From Actinacidiphila sp. DG2A-62 (GTDB taxonomy: Bacteria; Actinomycetota; Actinomycetes; Streptomycetales; Streptomycetaceae): a DNA stretch of 64,000 nucleotides. Location of the stretch: positions 7,516,001 to 7,580,000 of the forward strand of contig NZ_JAYMGI010000002.1 of assembly GCF_035825295.1 (NCBI RefSeq). Reading direction: 5' to 3'. The position numbers and the translations under genes are program-made. Numbering within the stretch: position 1 is the first letter of the stretch; each line of letters starts with the position of its first letter. The notes beneath the pieces were generated by a model that had not been told where the DNA came from, did not search any database, and saw nothing but the letters and a program-made list of their open reading frames with translations. Below, piece by piece: positions 8,820 through 16,584 of the stretch.

Positions 8820-9518
8820 TCAGGACCAGGCGACCGGGCCGTGGCGGTCGACGAACCGCCCGGTGCCGGCGTCCGGCGGCTCGGTGGCCAGGCGCACGAT
8901 CGCGTCGGTGCCCTCGGTGACGGTCTGCGGCCCGCTGTGCCCGTTGAGGTCGGTCGCGGTGTAACCGGGGTCCGCGGCGTTGACGCGGATGCCCTTCAAG
9001 CCCTTGGCGTACTGCGTGGTGAGCATCGTCAGGGCCGCCTTGGACGCGGTGTACGCGGGCGCCACCACGGACGACTCCGGCCGCGACGGGTCCTGGGTGA
9101 GGGCGATCGAGCCCATGCCGCTGCTGACGTTGACGATCACCGGGTCCTGGGAGCGGCGCAGCAGCGGCAGGAAGGCGGCGGTGGCGCGGACCACGCCGAC
9201 CACGTTCACATCGAGGACGGCCAGCACGTCCGCGCCGGTCAGCGCGCCGGGGTCGCCGTGCGGGCCGTGCACCCCCGCGTTGTTCACCAGGACGTCGACC
9301 ACGCCCTCGTGAGCGGCGACGTCGGCCGCCGCGGCGGCCACCGACGCGTCGTCGGTGACGTCGATGCGGACGAAGCGCGCGCCGAGCGCTGCCGCCGCCG
9401 CCTCGCCCCGCTCCGGGTCGCGGGCCCCCGCGATCACGGTGTGCCCGAAAGCGATCAGCCGCCGGGCGGTCTCGTAGCCGAGCCCCTTGTTGGCTCCGGT
9501 GATGAAGGTGATGGTCAT
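8820..9518 (-). CDS. short-chain dehydrogenase/reductase
   Basis: A 232-aa classical SDR. It has the NAD(P)-binding motif TGANKGLG at the N-terminus, NNAG in the middle, an SSGMGS serine and the YTASK catalytic pair. Arg/Lys placement hints at NADPH, but the substrate is unknown. It is divergent from an MmyB-type regulator (9840), a pairing seen repeatedly in streptomycetes, where the regulator probably controls the SDR. Confidence 0.85.
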   Translation of the reverse strand: MTITFITGANKGLGYETARRLIAFGHTVIAGARDPERGEAAAAALGARFVRIDVTDDASVAAAAADVAAHEGVVDVLVNNAGVHGPHGDPGALTGADVLAVLDVNVVGVVRATAAFLPLLRRSQDPVIVNVSSGMGSIALTQDPSRPESSVVAPAYTASKAALTMLTTQYAKGLKGIRVNAADPGYTATDLNGHSGPQTVTEGTDAIVRLATEPPDAGTGRFVDRHGPVAWS

Positions 9519-9839
9519 GCCCCGATCGTCGGCCCGCGGCCGGGGCCGCGCCAGAGACGCCCCGACCGTAGGACCGCGGGTACCACCCAGCTCCCCGGCC
9601 TGCGGCCCCGCGAACGGCGGCGGCACCAGGCGCCGGTCGTCCCGCTCCTCCGGCCGGCGGCCGGTCGCTCACGGCCGGCGTTCCGATTCCGCCCGCGCCC
9701 GCGCCCGTGGGCGCCGCCGACCCGTCCGGGGTGCGGCCCGGGGGCGCTGGTCCTGACGACGCGGGGCCCCGGGCGTCCACGGGCGCGGTTGTCCACAGGC
9801 GTCCGCACGGGTGTGCGCGGGGTGCGGCAGGATGGAGGT
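9519..9839. other. divergent promoter region
   Basis: Non-coding region between the SDR (leftward) and the MmyB-type regulator (rightward). A GGATGGAGGT ribosome site precedes the regulator start. No convincing operator palindrome was seen. Confidence 0.5.
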
Positions 9840-10781
9840 ATGGCACAGAAGGACGCCGCGGGGCTCGGCGCGACGATCCGCGCGTGGCGGGAGCGGCTGT
9901 CGCCCGCCGCGGCCGGGCTGCCCTCCGGGCCTGGGCGGCGGGCGGCCGGGCTGCGCCGGGAGGAACTCGCCGAGCGCGCCGGGCTGTCGGTGGACTACGT
10001 GGTGCGGCTGGAGCAGGGCCGCGCCACCGCGCCGTCCGCGCAGGTGGTCGGCGCGCTCGCGCACGCGCTGCACCTGTCCGGCGCCGAGCGCGAGCACCTG
10101 CACCGGATGGCCGGACTGGCGCCGCCGGACGCCGGCCCGGTCCCCGACCGGCTGCCGCCCGGCGTCCGCCGGGTGCTCGACCGGCTCGGCGACGTCGCGG
10201 TCGCCGTGTTCGCCGCCGACTGGCAGATGATCTGGTGGAACCCCGGCTGGGCCGCGCTCCTCGGCGACCCGGCGGCGGTGCCGCCCCGGCTGCGCAACTT
10301 CGCCCGTGAGCGGTTCCCGGTCGGCCCCGAGCCGGTGCGGATCTCCCGCTGGCCGGTGGCCACCGACGACGCCGAGCAGTCCGATCTCGCGGTCGTCTCC
10401 GACCTGCGCCGCGCGACCGGCAGGTTCCCGCACGACGCGCGCCTGGCCGCGCTGGTCCGCGAGCTCACCGCGGGCAACGCCGGCTTCGCCCGCCTCTGGG
10501 CGAGCGGCACGGTCGCCGCGCACCGCGAGGACCGCAAGGTCGTACGCCACCCGGACGTCGGCTCCGTCGAAGTCGACTGCGACGTCCTCACCGACGGCGA
10601 TTCCGAGCTGAAGATCGTGATCCTCACCCCGTCCCCGGGCACCGCGGACGCGGCCCGCTTCCACCGCGCCCTCGCCCAGTGCGAGGCAGGCACCGCGGCG
10701 TCCGCCCCGCACCTCGCCCCGGACGCCCCCGGCACGCCTGCCGACGCGTCCTCCGCGACGGACGCGGTCTCCTCCCGCTGA
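9840..10781 (+). CDS. XRE-family regulator with MmyB-like ligand-binding domain
   Basis: A 313-aa protein. The N-terminal helix-turn-helix (GLRREELAERAGLSVDYVVR, about residues 37-65) is typical of XRE/MmyB regulators. The remaining 200 residues match the MmyB-like ligand-binding domain (WNPGWAALLGDP ... FARERFP ... VRHPDVGSVEVDCDVL). It probably controls the divergent SDR gene. The last 40 residues are Ala/Pro-rich and likely disordered. Confidence 0.85.
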   Translation: MAQKDAAGLGATIRAWRERLSPAAAGLPSGPGRRAAGLRREELAERAGLSVDYVVRLEQGRATAPSAQVVGALAHALHLSGAEREHLHRMAGLAPPDAGPVPDRLPPGVRRVLDRLGDVAVAVFAADWQMIWWNPGWAALLGDPAAVPPRLRNFARERFPVGPEPVRISRWPVATDDAEQSDLAVVSDLRRATGRFPHDARLAALVRELTAGNAGFARLWASGTVAAHREDRKVVRHPDVGSVEVDCDVLTDGDSELKIVILTPSPGTADAARFHRALAQCEAGTAASAPHLAPDAPGTPADASSATDAVSSR

Positions 10782-10811
10782 TCCGCTGATCAGGCCGCGC
10801 GGCGGGGGCGC

Positions 10812-11171
10812 TCAGGGGGTGCAGCGGGAGGCCTCGCGGCGGCGGCGCTTGCCGAGGGCGGCCTGCGAGAGGTCCTCGGCCTGGGACCGCAGGTTCTTGT
10901 AGCCGTAGCCGCGGTCGTCGAGCCACGCGCGGGCCGCGGCCTCGGCGCGCCCGGACGCCGCCACGATGTCCTCCTCGGCCTCGCCCGACTCCAGGAAGCG
11001 GAAGGTGAAGGCGGACCGCGCGGCCAGGTCGTAGCTCAGGTGTCCCTCGGGGGTGAAGGCCGCGCGCAGGACGTCGTGCTCCGCCGCGTCCGCCGACAGC
11101 TCCGCCCGCTGCTGCGGGCTCAGCCCGTCGAAGACGCCCCGGACGGTGACGCGGAAGGTGCGAGTGCTCAT
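10812..11171 (-). CDS. DUF6204-like protein
   Basis: A 119-aa protein beginning MSTRTFRVTVRGVFDGL with an FTFRFLE core, as in the actinobacterial DUF6204 family. Function unknown. It converges on the MmyB-type regulator. The C-terminus is basic (GKRRRRE). Confidence 0.65.
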   Translation of the reverse strand: MSTRTFRVTVRGVFDGLSPQQRAELSADAAEHDVLRAAFTPEGHLSYDLAARSAFTFRFLESGEAEEDIVAASGRAEAAARAWLDDRGYGYKNLRSQAEDLSQAALGKRRRREASRCTP

Positions 11172-11355
11172 GCCGCGGACCCTACGCGGGCGCAGCGGCC
11201 CGCTCCACCGGGTTTCCCGGACCCCGGCGGCCGGTCCGCGACGACGCCCGACGTGCCGCGGGCCCGGTCCGGCCGTCCCCGGCCGGGCCGCTGACCTGAC
11301 GAGACGTCAGTGAGCGCCGCGCCGGGGTCCGTCGGGGCGTTCGCGGTGATCGGGA

Positions 11356-11378
11356 TTGTCAGTGCCCGGCGGTACTTT
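11356..11378 (+). promoter_or_regulatory. RecA-NDp (PafBC-type) DNA-damage promoter
   Basis: TTGTCAGTG, eight bases, then TACTTT: a perfect match to the LexA-independent DNA-damage promoter motif TTGTCRGTG-N8-TANNNT known from mycobacteria and other actinobacteria. It lies 72 bp upstream of the SWIM gene start and points into the five-gene operon. Confidence 0.85.
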
Positions 11379-11450
11379 CGATCACGTCCCGCCGGGAGAC
11401 GGTGGGCGGGACACCCCCCTTTTCCATGCCCTGGACGCAGAGGAGTCGGC

Positions 11451-11966
11451 ATGTCGTCGCAGTGGGAGCGTTCGAGTACGGCACGGGTCGTGGCGCCGGC
11501 CCGGCCGCGCAAGCTCGCCAAGGTGCCGTTCGTGGAGTTGGCGGACGGACGGCTGCAAGGCGTGGTCTCCAGCGGTTCGGACGCGGCGCGGGTCTACGTG
11601 TCGTCCGTCGCCGCGGGCGACTTCGCGTACGCGTGCAGCACCAACAACAACCGGCCGTGCGGCGGCGCCCGGGGCGGCTTCTGCAACCACATACGGGCGC
11701 TGCTCGGCGAGGCGGTGCTGCAGTACGGCGGTGCGCGCGTCGCCCGCTACCTGCGGGTCGAGGCGGAGGAGGGGGAGCAGGGCGAGCCCGGCCCGGCCGC
11801 GATCGAGTACGCGATCTCGCTGACCCGCCCGCCGATGGCGGACCGGACCGACGCCGCGCCGGTCTTCAGCCGGTTCCTGCGTCACCTGGCGTATCTGGAG
11901 TTCGCCCCGGCCACCGAGCCGCTGCCGGAGATGACCTGGTTCCCCGCGAACAGGGCGGCGGCATGA
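11451..11966 (+). CDS. SWIM-type zinc-finger protein
   Basis: A 171-aa protein with a Cys/His cluster at C62-x7-C70-x7-C78-x-H80. This is a variant of the SWIM finger (usually C-x-C-xn-C-x-H) and keeps the diagnostic terminal CxH (FCNH). SWIM fingers bind DNA or protein and occur in recombination and chromatin factors. It is the first gene of an operon with a RecA-NDp promoter, and AGGAG precedes the ATG. Its stop overlaps the next start (ATGA). Confidence 0.8.
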   Translation: MSSQWERSSTARVVAPARPRKLAKVPFVELADGRLQGVVSSGSDAARVYVSSVAAGDFAYACSTNNNRPCGGARGGFCNHIRALLGEAVLQYGGARVARYLRVEAEEGEQGEPGPAAIEYAISLTRPPMADRTDAAPVFSRFLRHLAYLEFAPATEPLPEMTWFPANRAAA

Positions 11967-13759
11967 TGCGCGCCGACCTGCTCACCGCTCCCGTCGAGGG
12001 ACTGGACGAGGCGCTGGCCGCCGCGGACGCCTTCGACCGCGCGCTCGTCGCCGGGCTGCTGCGCCCGCAGGCCGACCAGGCCGCGGACCTCGCGCTGTTC
12101 GCGCAGGCGCTGGGCGGCTCGCCGCTGGCCTCGCGGGTCGCCGAGGCCGCGGAGAAGGCGTCGGCCGGCGCGGCCGGCGAGGACCACTTCGTGGCCCTGG
12201 CCGCCGCCCGCACCGCGCTGCTGGGCGCGGCGGCCGACGCGCTCACGGCACGGGCCGCGGAGGCGATCGGCCGTCCGCTCGGTGCGGTCGCGGACGCCGC
12301 GGCGGCCGATCCGGCGGGCACGGAGGGTCCCGGGGAGACGGTCCGTCCGGCGGGGGAGCCTGGCGCGGCGCGGGCGAACGGCGACGCGAAGGCCACCGGC
12401 GCACTGGGCGGTGGCGCACCGGGCGGCGGCGAGTCGGGCGGCGGCGAGTCGGACGGCGGCGGGCCGGCGCAGACCGGCACGCCCCAGGGGGCCACCGCGG
12501 CCATTGCGGCCAATCAGGCCACTGCGGCAACCAACGCCTCCGGGGCTTCCGGGGCCTCCGGGGCCGCCACCTCCTCGGACACGCCCGCGGGAGGAATGCC
12601 GGCGAATCTGGCCGCCGCCGCGCGCTCCTGGCTATGCGACCTGGCGCGGGCCGGCTGGCGCGGGCTGGACCACGAGCTGGCGGCCGGCGCGGCCCCCGTC
12701 GTGTCCGCGATGCTGCCGGACCCCGCGCTGCGCCGGGCGGCGGCCCTGCTGGACGGCTTCGCCGCCGAGCTGGCCGCCTCCTGCCCGGGCGCGACGCTGG
12801 AGCGGATACCCGCGCGCCGCTGGGGCGATCTGTGGGCGCGCGCCATGGTCCTCACCCTGCCCGGCGCCATGGCGGCGCCCGCGCCCGGCGCCGCCACCGG
12901 CCGGCTGCTGCCGCTCGGCGTGGACCTGCACGAGCACGCGACCGCCGCACAGGCGCAGGTCCACGCGGTGTTCGAACCGGCCGACGGCGGCCCGGCGCGG
13001 CTGGTCCGGGCGAGCGTCTCGGCGCCCAAGCCGGACACCGTCGTCGGCGCGGGCGTGTGGCAACTGCTGCGCCCGCACATGTCGCTGCTGGCCGCCGCGG
13101 CCGAGGGCCGCTCGATGGACCTCGCCGACATGCCGCTCACCGCCGAGGGCGACCTGCTGTGGGACGACGCGCGAGCCCGTACCGGCGAGCCCGCGGACGC
13201 CTTCGCCACCGCCCGCGTGGCGCTGCCCGCCGCGCGGGCCGCGGCCACCGCGCCACTGGACCGGCACCCGGCGCGCCTCGCCGTCCCCGTCTTCCTGGAG
13301 GGATACGCGCCGCGGCGCGGCGACGGGGGCACGCTGGAGTTCGTCTTCCCCGGCCGGGGGGCCGCGGCGGCCGCGACCCCGACCGGGGAGGGAGCCGCCG
13401 CCGGAGCGGGCGGAGACGCGGAGGCAGCGTCCGCCGTGCCCGTCACGCCCGCCGCGTCCGCGCAGGACACCGGCGCCGCCGTGGCCGTGGACGCCACGCG
13501 GGTGCCGTCGGCCGGACCGCTCACCCCCGAGGCCGTCGCGGCCTCGACCGCCTGCATCGCGCTGCTGCGGTGGGACGCCGGGACGTTCCGGGTCCAGCCG
13601 CTCGCCGTGCGGACGGCCGTCCGCAAGAAGACCGTCGCGGTGCACGCCGGGGCATGGGCGGCCGGCACCACCGACAAGCTCGGCGCCAAGGCGGAGAAAG
13701 CCGCCACCGACGCCGTCGCCGTGCTGCGCGAGCGCAGCGGGAAGCTGCTGCGGAAATGA
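11963..13759 (+). CDS. uncharacterised Ala-rich 598-aa protein of the SWIM/MoxR/VWA operon
   Basis: Not recognised as a named family. Residues 1-100 are helical and Ala-rich. A Gly/Thr/Ala-rich low-complexity insert follows (about residues 115-205). A long conserved-looking region then begins with ARSWLCDLARAGWRGLDHEL and contains DLWARAMVLT, LGVDLHEHATAAQAQVH and LRPHMSLLAAAAEG. The C-terminus (TFRVQPLAVRTAVRKKTVAVHAG) looks beta-rich. It is coupled by ATGA overlaps to the SWIM gene upstream and the VWA gene downstream, so it is probably a structural partner of that system. Confidence 0.75.
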   Translation: MMRADLLTAPVEGLDEALAAADAFDRALVAGLLRPQADQAADLALFAQALGGSPLASRVAEAAEKASAGAAGEDHFVALAAARTALLGAAADALTARAAEAIGRPLGAVADAAAADPAGTEGPGETVRPAGEPGAARANGDAKATGALGGGAPGGGESGGGESDGGGPAQTGTPQGATAAIAANQATAATNASGASGASGAATSSDTPAGGMPANLAAAARSWLCDLARAGWRGLDHELAAGAAPVVSAMLPDPALRRAAALLDGFAAELAASCPGATLERIPARRWGDLWARAMVLTLPGAMAAPAPGAATGRLLPLGVDLHEHATAAQAQVHAVFEPADGGPARLVRASVSAPKPDTVVGAGVWQLLRPHMSLLAAAAEGRSMDLADMPLTAEGDLLWDDARARTGEPADAFATARVALPAARAAATAPLDRHPARLAVPVFLEGYAPRRGDGGTLEFVFPGRGAAAAATPTGEGAAAGAGGDAEAASAVPVTPAASAQDTGAAVAVDATRVPSAGPLTPEAVAASTACIALLRWDAGTFRVQPLAVRTAVRKKTVAVHAGAWAAGTTDKLGAKAEKAATDAVAVLRERSGKLLRK

Positions 13760-15330
13760 CCGAGCCGACCGAGCCGACCGAGCCGACCGAGCCCACCGAG
13801 CCGACTGGGCCCACCGAGCCGACTGGGCCGACTGGGCCGACTGGGCCCACCGAAGCCGCCGCGGGCGTGCCCGCCGCCGCGACCGTATCCGTCCCGGACC
13901 CGGCGTCCGCGCCGCGCCCGGCGTCCGCGCCGCGCGCCGCGTCCGACGACGCCCAGGAGCACCGCCGCCAGGTGCTGTACTGGCGGCTGTTGTCCCGGCT
14001 GTTCGACCAGGAGGAGCAGATCGCGCTCGAGGCGGCGAGCGTCGCCGTGGTCGAGGACGCCGGTCTGCCGCCCGCCCTGCTGGACCCGAAGACCTCCGTC
14101 GACTCCCTGGTGCAGCGCCACCCCGAGCTGATGGCCGAGCTGGACGGCCTGATGACGCCGGAGCCCGCGGCCGACGGCGCCCGCGACCGCGCCGCCGAGG
14201 TGCGCCGCGCCGCGCTCGCCTCCAAGCTGCTGCTCAACGTCTTCGCCGCGGGCTCCGGCCCGGTCAGCGCCGCCCAGCTGGGCCGCTGGCAGTCCGACGC
14301 CGGGTGGCTGGAGCGGGCGCTCGGCTGCGCGCCGGGCGGACTGCGCGGCAGCCGGCCGGGGCGGAACAGCGGGGGCCGCGCCGCGAGCCCGACCGGCACC
14401 GGCGGCGGGGGAGCGACGCCGGACCTCAGCCGGCTCGTCCCGCCGATCGGTCCCGACCTCGCCGCGATCGAGGCCGACCTGGTCAGCCGGATGCGGCTGC
14501 GCGAGGTGCTCGCCGACCCGCGGCTCGCCGCGGGACTCACCCCGAGCATGTCGCTGATCGAGCAGTTGCTGCGGGACAAGAACAACCTGGACGGCGTGGC
14601 GTTGGCCAACGCCAAGTCGCTGATCCGCCGCTTCGTGGACGAGGTCGCGCAGGTCCTGCGCACCCAGGTGGCGAAGGCGTCGGCGGGCGAGCTGGACCGC
14701 TCGGTGCCGCCCAAGCGGGTGTTCCGCAACCTCGACGTCGACCGCACGATCTGGAAGAACCTCACCAACTGGGACCCGGAGTCCGAGCGGCTCTACGTCG
14801 ACCGGCTCTACTACCGGCACACCGCCCGCAGGACGACGCCGCAGCGACTGGTGGTGGTCGTCGACCAGTCCGGCTCGATGGTCGACTCCATGGTCAACTG
14901 CACCATCCTCGCCTCGATCTTCGCCGGCCTGCCCAAGGTGGACGTCCACCTGATCGCGTACGACACGCAGGCGCTGGACCTGACGCCCTGGGTGCACGAC
15001 CCGTTCGAGACGCTGCTGCGCACCAACCTCGGCGGCGGCACCGACGGCACGGTGGCCATGGCGCTGGCGCAGCCGAAGATCGCCGAACCCCGCAACACCG
15101 TCGTGGTGTGGATATCCGACTTCTACGAGTGGCGCAGCGAGCCGCTGTTCGAGTCGATGGCGGCGATCCACCGCTCCGGCGCGAAGTTCATCCCGGTCGG
15201 CTCGGTCACCAGCGCCGGTCGCGGCAGCGTCAACCCCTGGTTCCGCGAGCGCTTCAAGGACCTGGGCACCCCGGTGATCTCCGGGCACATCCGCAAGCTC
15301 GTCCAGGAACTGAAGACCTTCCTGACCTGA
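13756..15330 (+). CDS. VWA-domain protein (partner of MoxR-like ATPase)
   Basis: A 524-aa protein. After an N-terminal Glu/Pro/Thr repeat (residues 2-33) comes a helical region and a C-terminal von Willebrand factor A domain. A complete MIDAS is visible: D370-x-S372-x-S374 in VVDQSGSM, a Thr in GGGTDGT and an Asp in WISDFYEW. VWA proteins next to MoxR ATPases act as metal-dependent adaptors in chaperone-like or conflict systems. The start overlaps the upstream stop (ATGA). Confidence 0.88.
   Translation: MTEPTEPTEPTEPTEPTGPTEPTGPTGPTGPTEAAAGVPAAATVSVPDPASAPRPASAPRAASDDAQEHRRQVLYWRLLSRLFDQEEQIALEAASVAVVEDAGLPPALLDPKTSVDSLVQRHPELMAELDGLMTPEPAADGARDRAAEVRRAALASKLLLNVFAAGSGPVSAAQLGRWQSDAGWLERALGCAPGGLRGSRPGRNSGGRAASPTGTGGGGATPDLSRLVPPIGPDLAAIEADLVSRMRLREVLADPRLAAGLTPSMSLIEQLLRDKNNLDGVALANAKSLIRRFVDEVAQVLRTQVAKASAGELDRSVPPKRVFRNLDVDRTIWKNLTNWDPESERLYVDRLYYRHTARRTTPQRLVVVVDQSGSMVDSMVNCTILASIFAGLPKVDVHLIAYDTQALDLTPWVHDPFETLLRTNLGGGTDGTVAMALAQPKIAEPRNTVVVWISDFYEWRSEPLFESMAAIHRSGAKFIPVGSVTSAGRGSVNPWFRERFKDLGTPVISGHIRKLVQELKTFLT
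13759..13851 (+). repeat. 9-bp tandem repeat coding for Glu/Gly-Pro-Thr
   Basis: About ten copies of a CCGACCGAG / CCGACTGGG unit at the very start of the VWA gene, encoding a (E/G)-P-T repeat. It is in frame with the VWA protein and gives an extended, charged N-terminal tail. Confidence 0.85.
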
Positions 15331-15400
15331 GCTGACCCGAGCTGACCTGATGTGACGTGAAGCTGACCCGATGTGACCTGGCTTGACCTGACCTGCTGAA
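15331..15400. repeat. intergenic TGACC/TGACG pentamer-rich repeat
   Basis: Immediately after the VWA stop codon the sequence is an irregular run of GCTGACCTGA-like units. A similar array follows a different gene at 22161-22255. Neither encodes a protein. The 141-bp gap before the MoxR gene otherwise holds only its ribosome site (GAAAGG). Confidence 0.7.
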
Positions 15401-15471
15401 CCGGCCCGCGCCGCCCGCCGCGGCCCCTCCCGCACACCACCTCCGAACCCCCCTTCGCGAAAGGCACCGAC

Positions 15472-16584
15472 ATGTCCGAACTGCTGCGCGCCCCCGCCGA
15501 GATCAAGTACGCCGAGGAACTCGACTGGCTGGAGTCGATCGACGACGGCCCCAAGCCGTTCTCCTGGCGGCTGTCGCCGAAGATGGTCCGCCTGTTCATC
15601 CTCGGCTCCGAGCGCGCGGACGGCCTGGACCGGGAGATCTCCCAGAAGTGGTTCGGCGACCGCAGCTTCGTCGAACGCTCCGTCGTCACCCTCGCCTCCG
15701 ACCGCGGCCTGCTGCTCATCGGCGACCCCGGCACCGGCAAGAGCTGGCTGGCCGAGCTGCTGTCGGCGGCGATCTCCCGCAACTCCACGCTGGTCGTGCA
15801 GGGCACCGCCGGCACCACCGAGGACCACATCAAGTACTCGTGGAACGTCTCGATGGTGATCGCCAAGGGACAGTCGCGGGAGTCGATGATCCCCTCGCCG
15901 ATCATGACCGCGATGGAGACCGGCCGGATCGGCCGCTTCGAGGAACTCACCCGCTCCACCAGCGACGTCCAGGACGCGCTGATCTCGATCCTGTCCGAGA
16001 AGTACATCTCGGTGCCCGAACTCGACAGCGACAACATCGTCTTCGCCCAGCCGGGCTTCTCGATCATCGCCACCGCCAACTCCCGCGACCGCGGCGTCAA
16101 CGACCTGTCCTCGGCGCTCAAGCGGCGGTTCAACTTCGTCCGCATCCCGGTGGTGACGAACAAGAAGAGCGAGGCGGAGATCGTCCGGTTCCGCACCGAG
16201 GAGCTGCTGCGCCGCCACCGGATCGAGCTGGACGTGCCGCCCACCCTGCTCGACGTGCTGCTGCAGAGTTTCGCCGACCTGCGCGCCTCGGCCGCCGCGG
16301 CCGGCAGCGACGACGAGAAGCTGGAGTCCGCGCTGTCCACCGCCGAGCAGATCGGCGTGCTGGAGGACGCGATCCTGCACAGCACCTTCTTCGGCGACCG
16401 CGCGCTGACCGCCCGCACCCTCGCCGCCTCGCTGGTCGGCTCGCTGGCCCGGCGCGCGCCGGAGGACCTGGCCATCCTCAACACGTACCTGCACGGCGTT
16501 ATCGAGCCCCGCGGCAAGGACCTCGGCGGCGCCTGGCCGGAGTTCCTCGAAGGCGGGCGCGACGCGATCGCGACGCTGTCGTGA
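15472..16584 (+). CDS. MoxR-like AAA+ ATPase
   Basis: A 370-aa AAA+ ATPase. Walker A is GDPGTGKS (G84-S91), an IGRFEELTR acidic strand stands in for Walker B, sensor 1 is IIATANSRDRG, and an arginine-finger-like SSALKRRFNFV follows. The architecture fits MoxR/RavA-type ATPases, which remodel client proteins together with VWA partners. Its stop overlaps the DUF5682 start (GTGA). Confidence 0.88.
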   Translation: MSELLRAPAEIKYAEELDWLESIDDGPKPFSWRLSPKMVRLFILGSERADGLDREISQKWFGDRSFVERSVVTLASDRGLLLIGDPGTGKSWLAELLSAAISRNSTLVVQGTAGTTEDHIKYSWNVSMVIAKGQSRESMIPSPIMTAMETGRIGRFEELTRSTSDVQDALISILSEKYISVPELDSDNIVFAQPGFSIIATANSRDRGVNDLSSALKRRFNFVRIPVVTNKKSEAEIVRFRTEELLRRHRIELDVPPTLLDVLLQSFADLRASAAAAGSDDEKLESALSTAEQIGVLEDAILHSTFFGDRALTARTLAASLVGSLARRAPEDLAILNTYLHGVIEPRGKDLGGAWPEFLEGGRDAIATLS

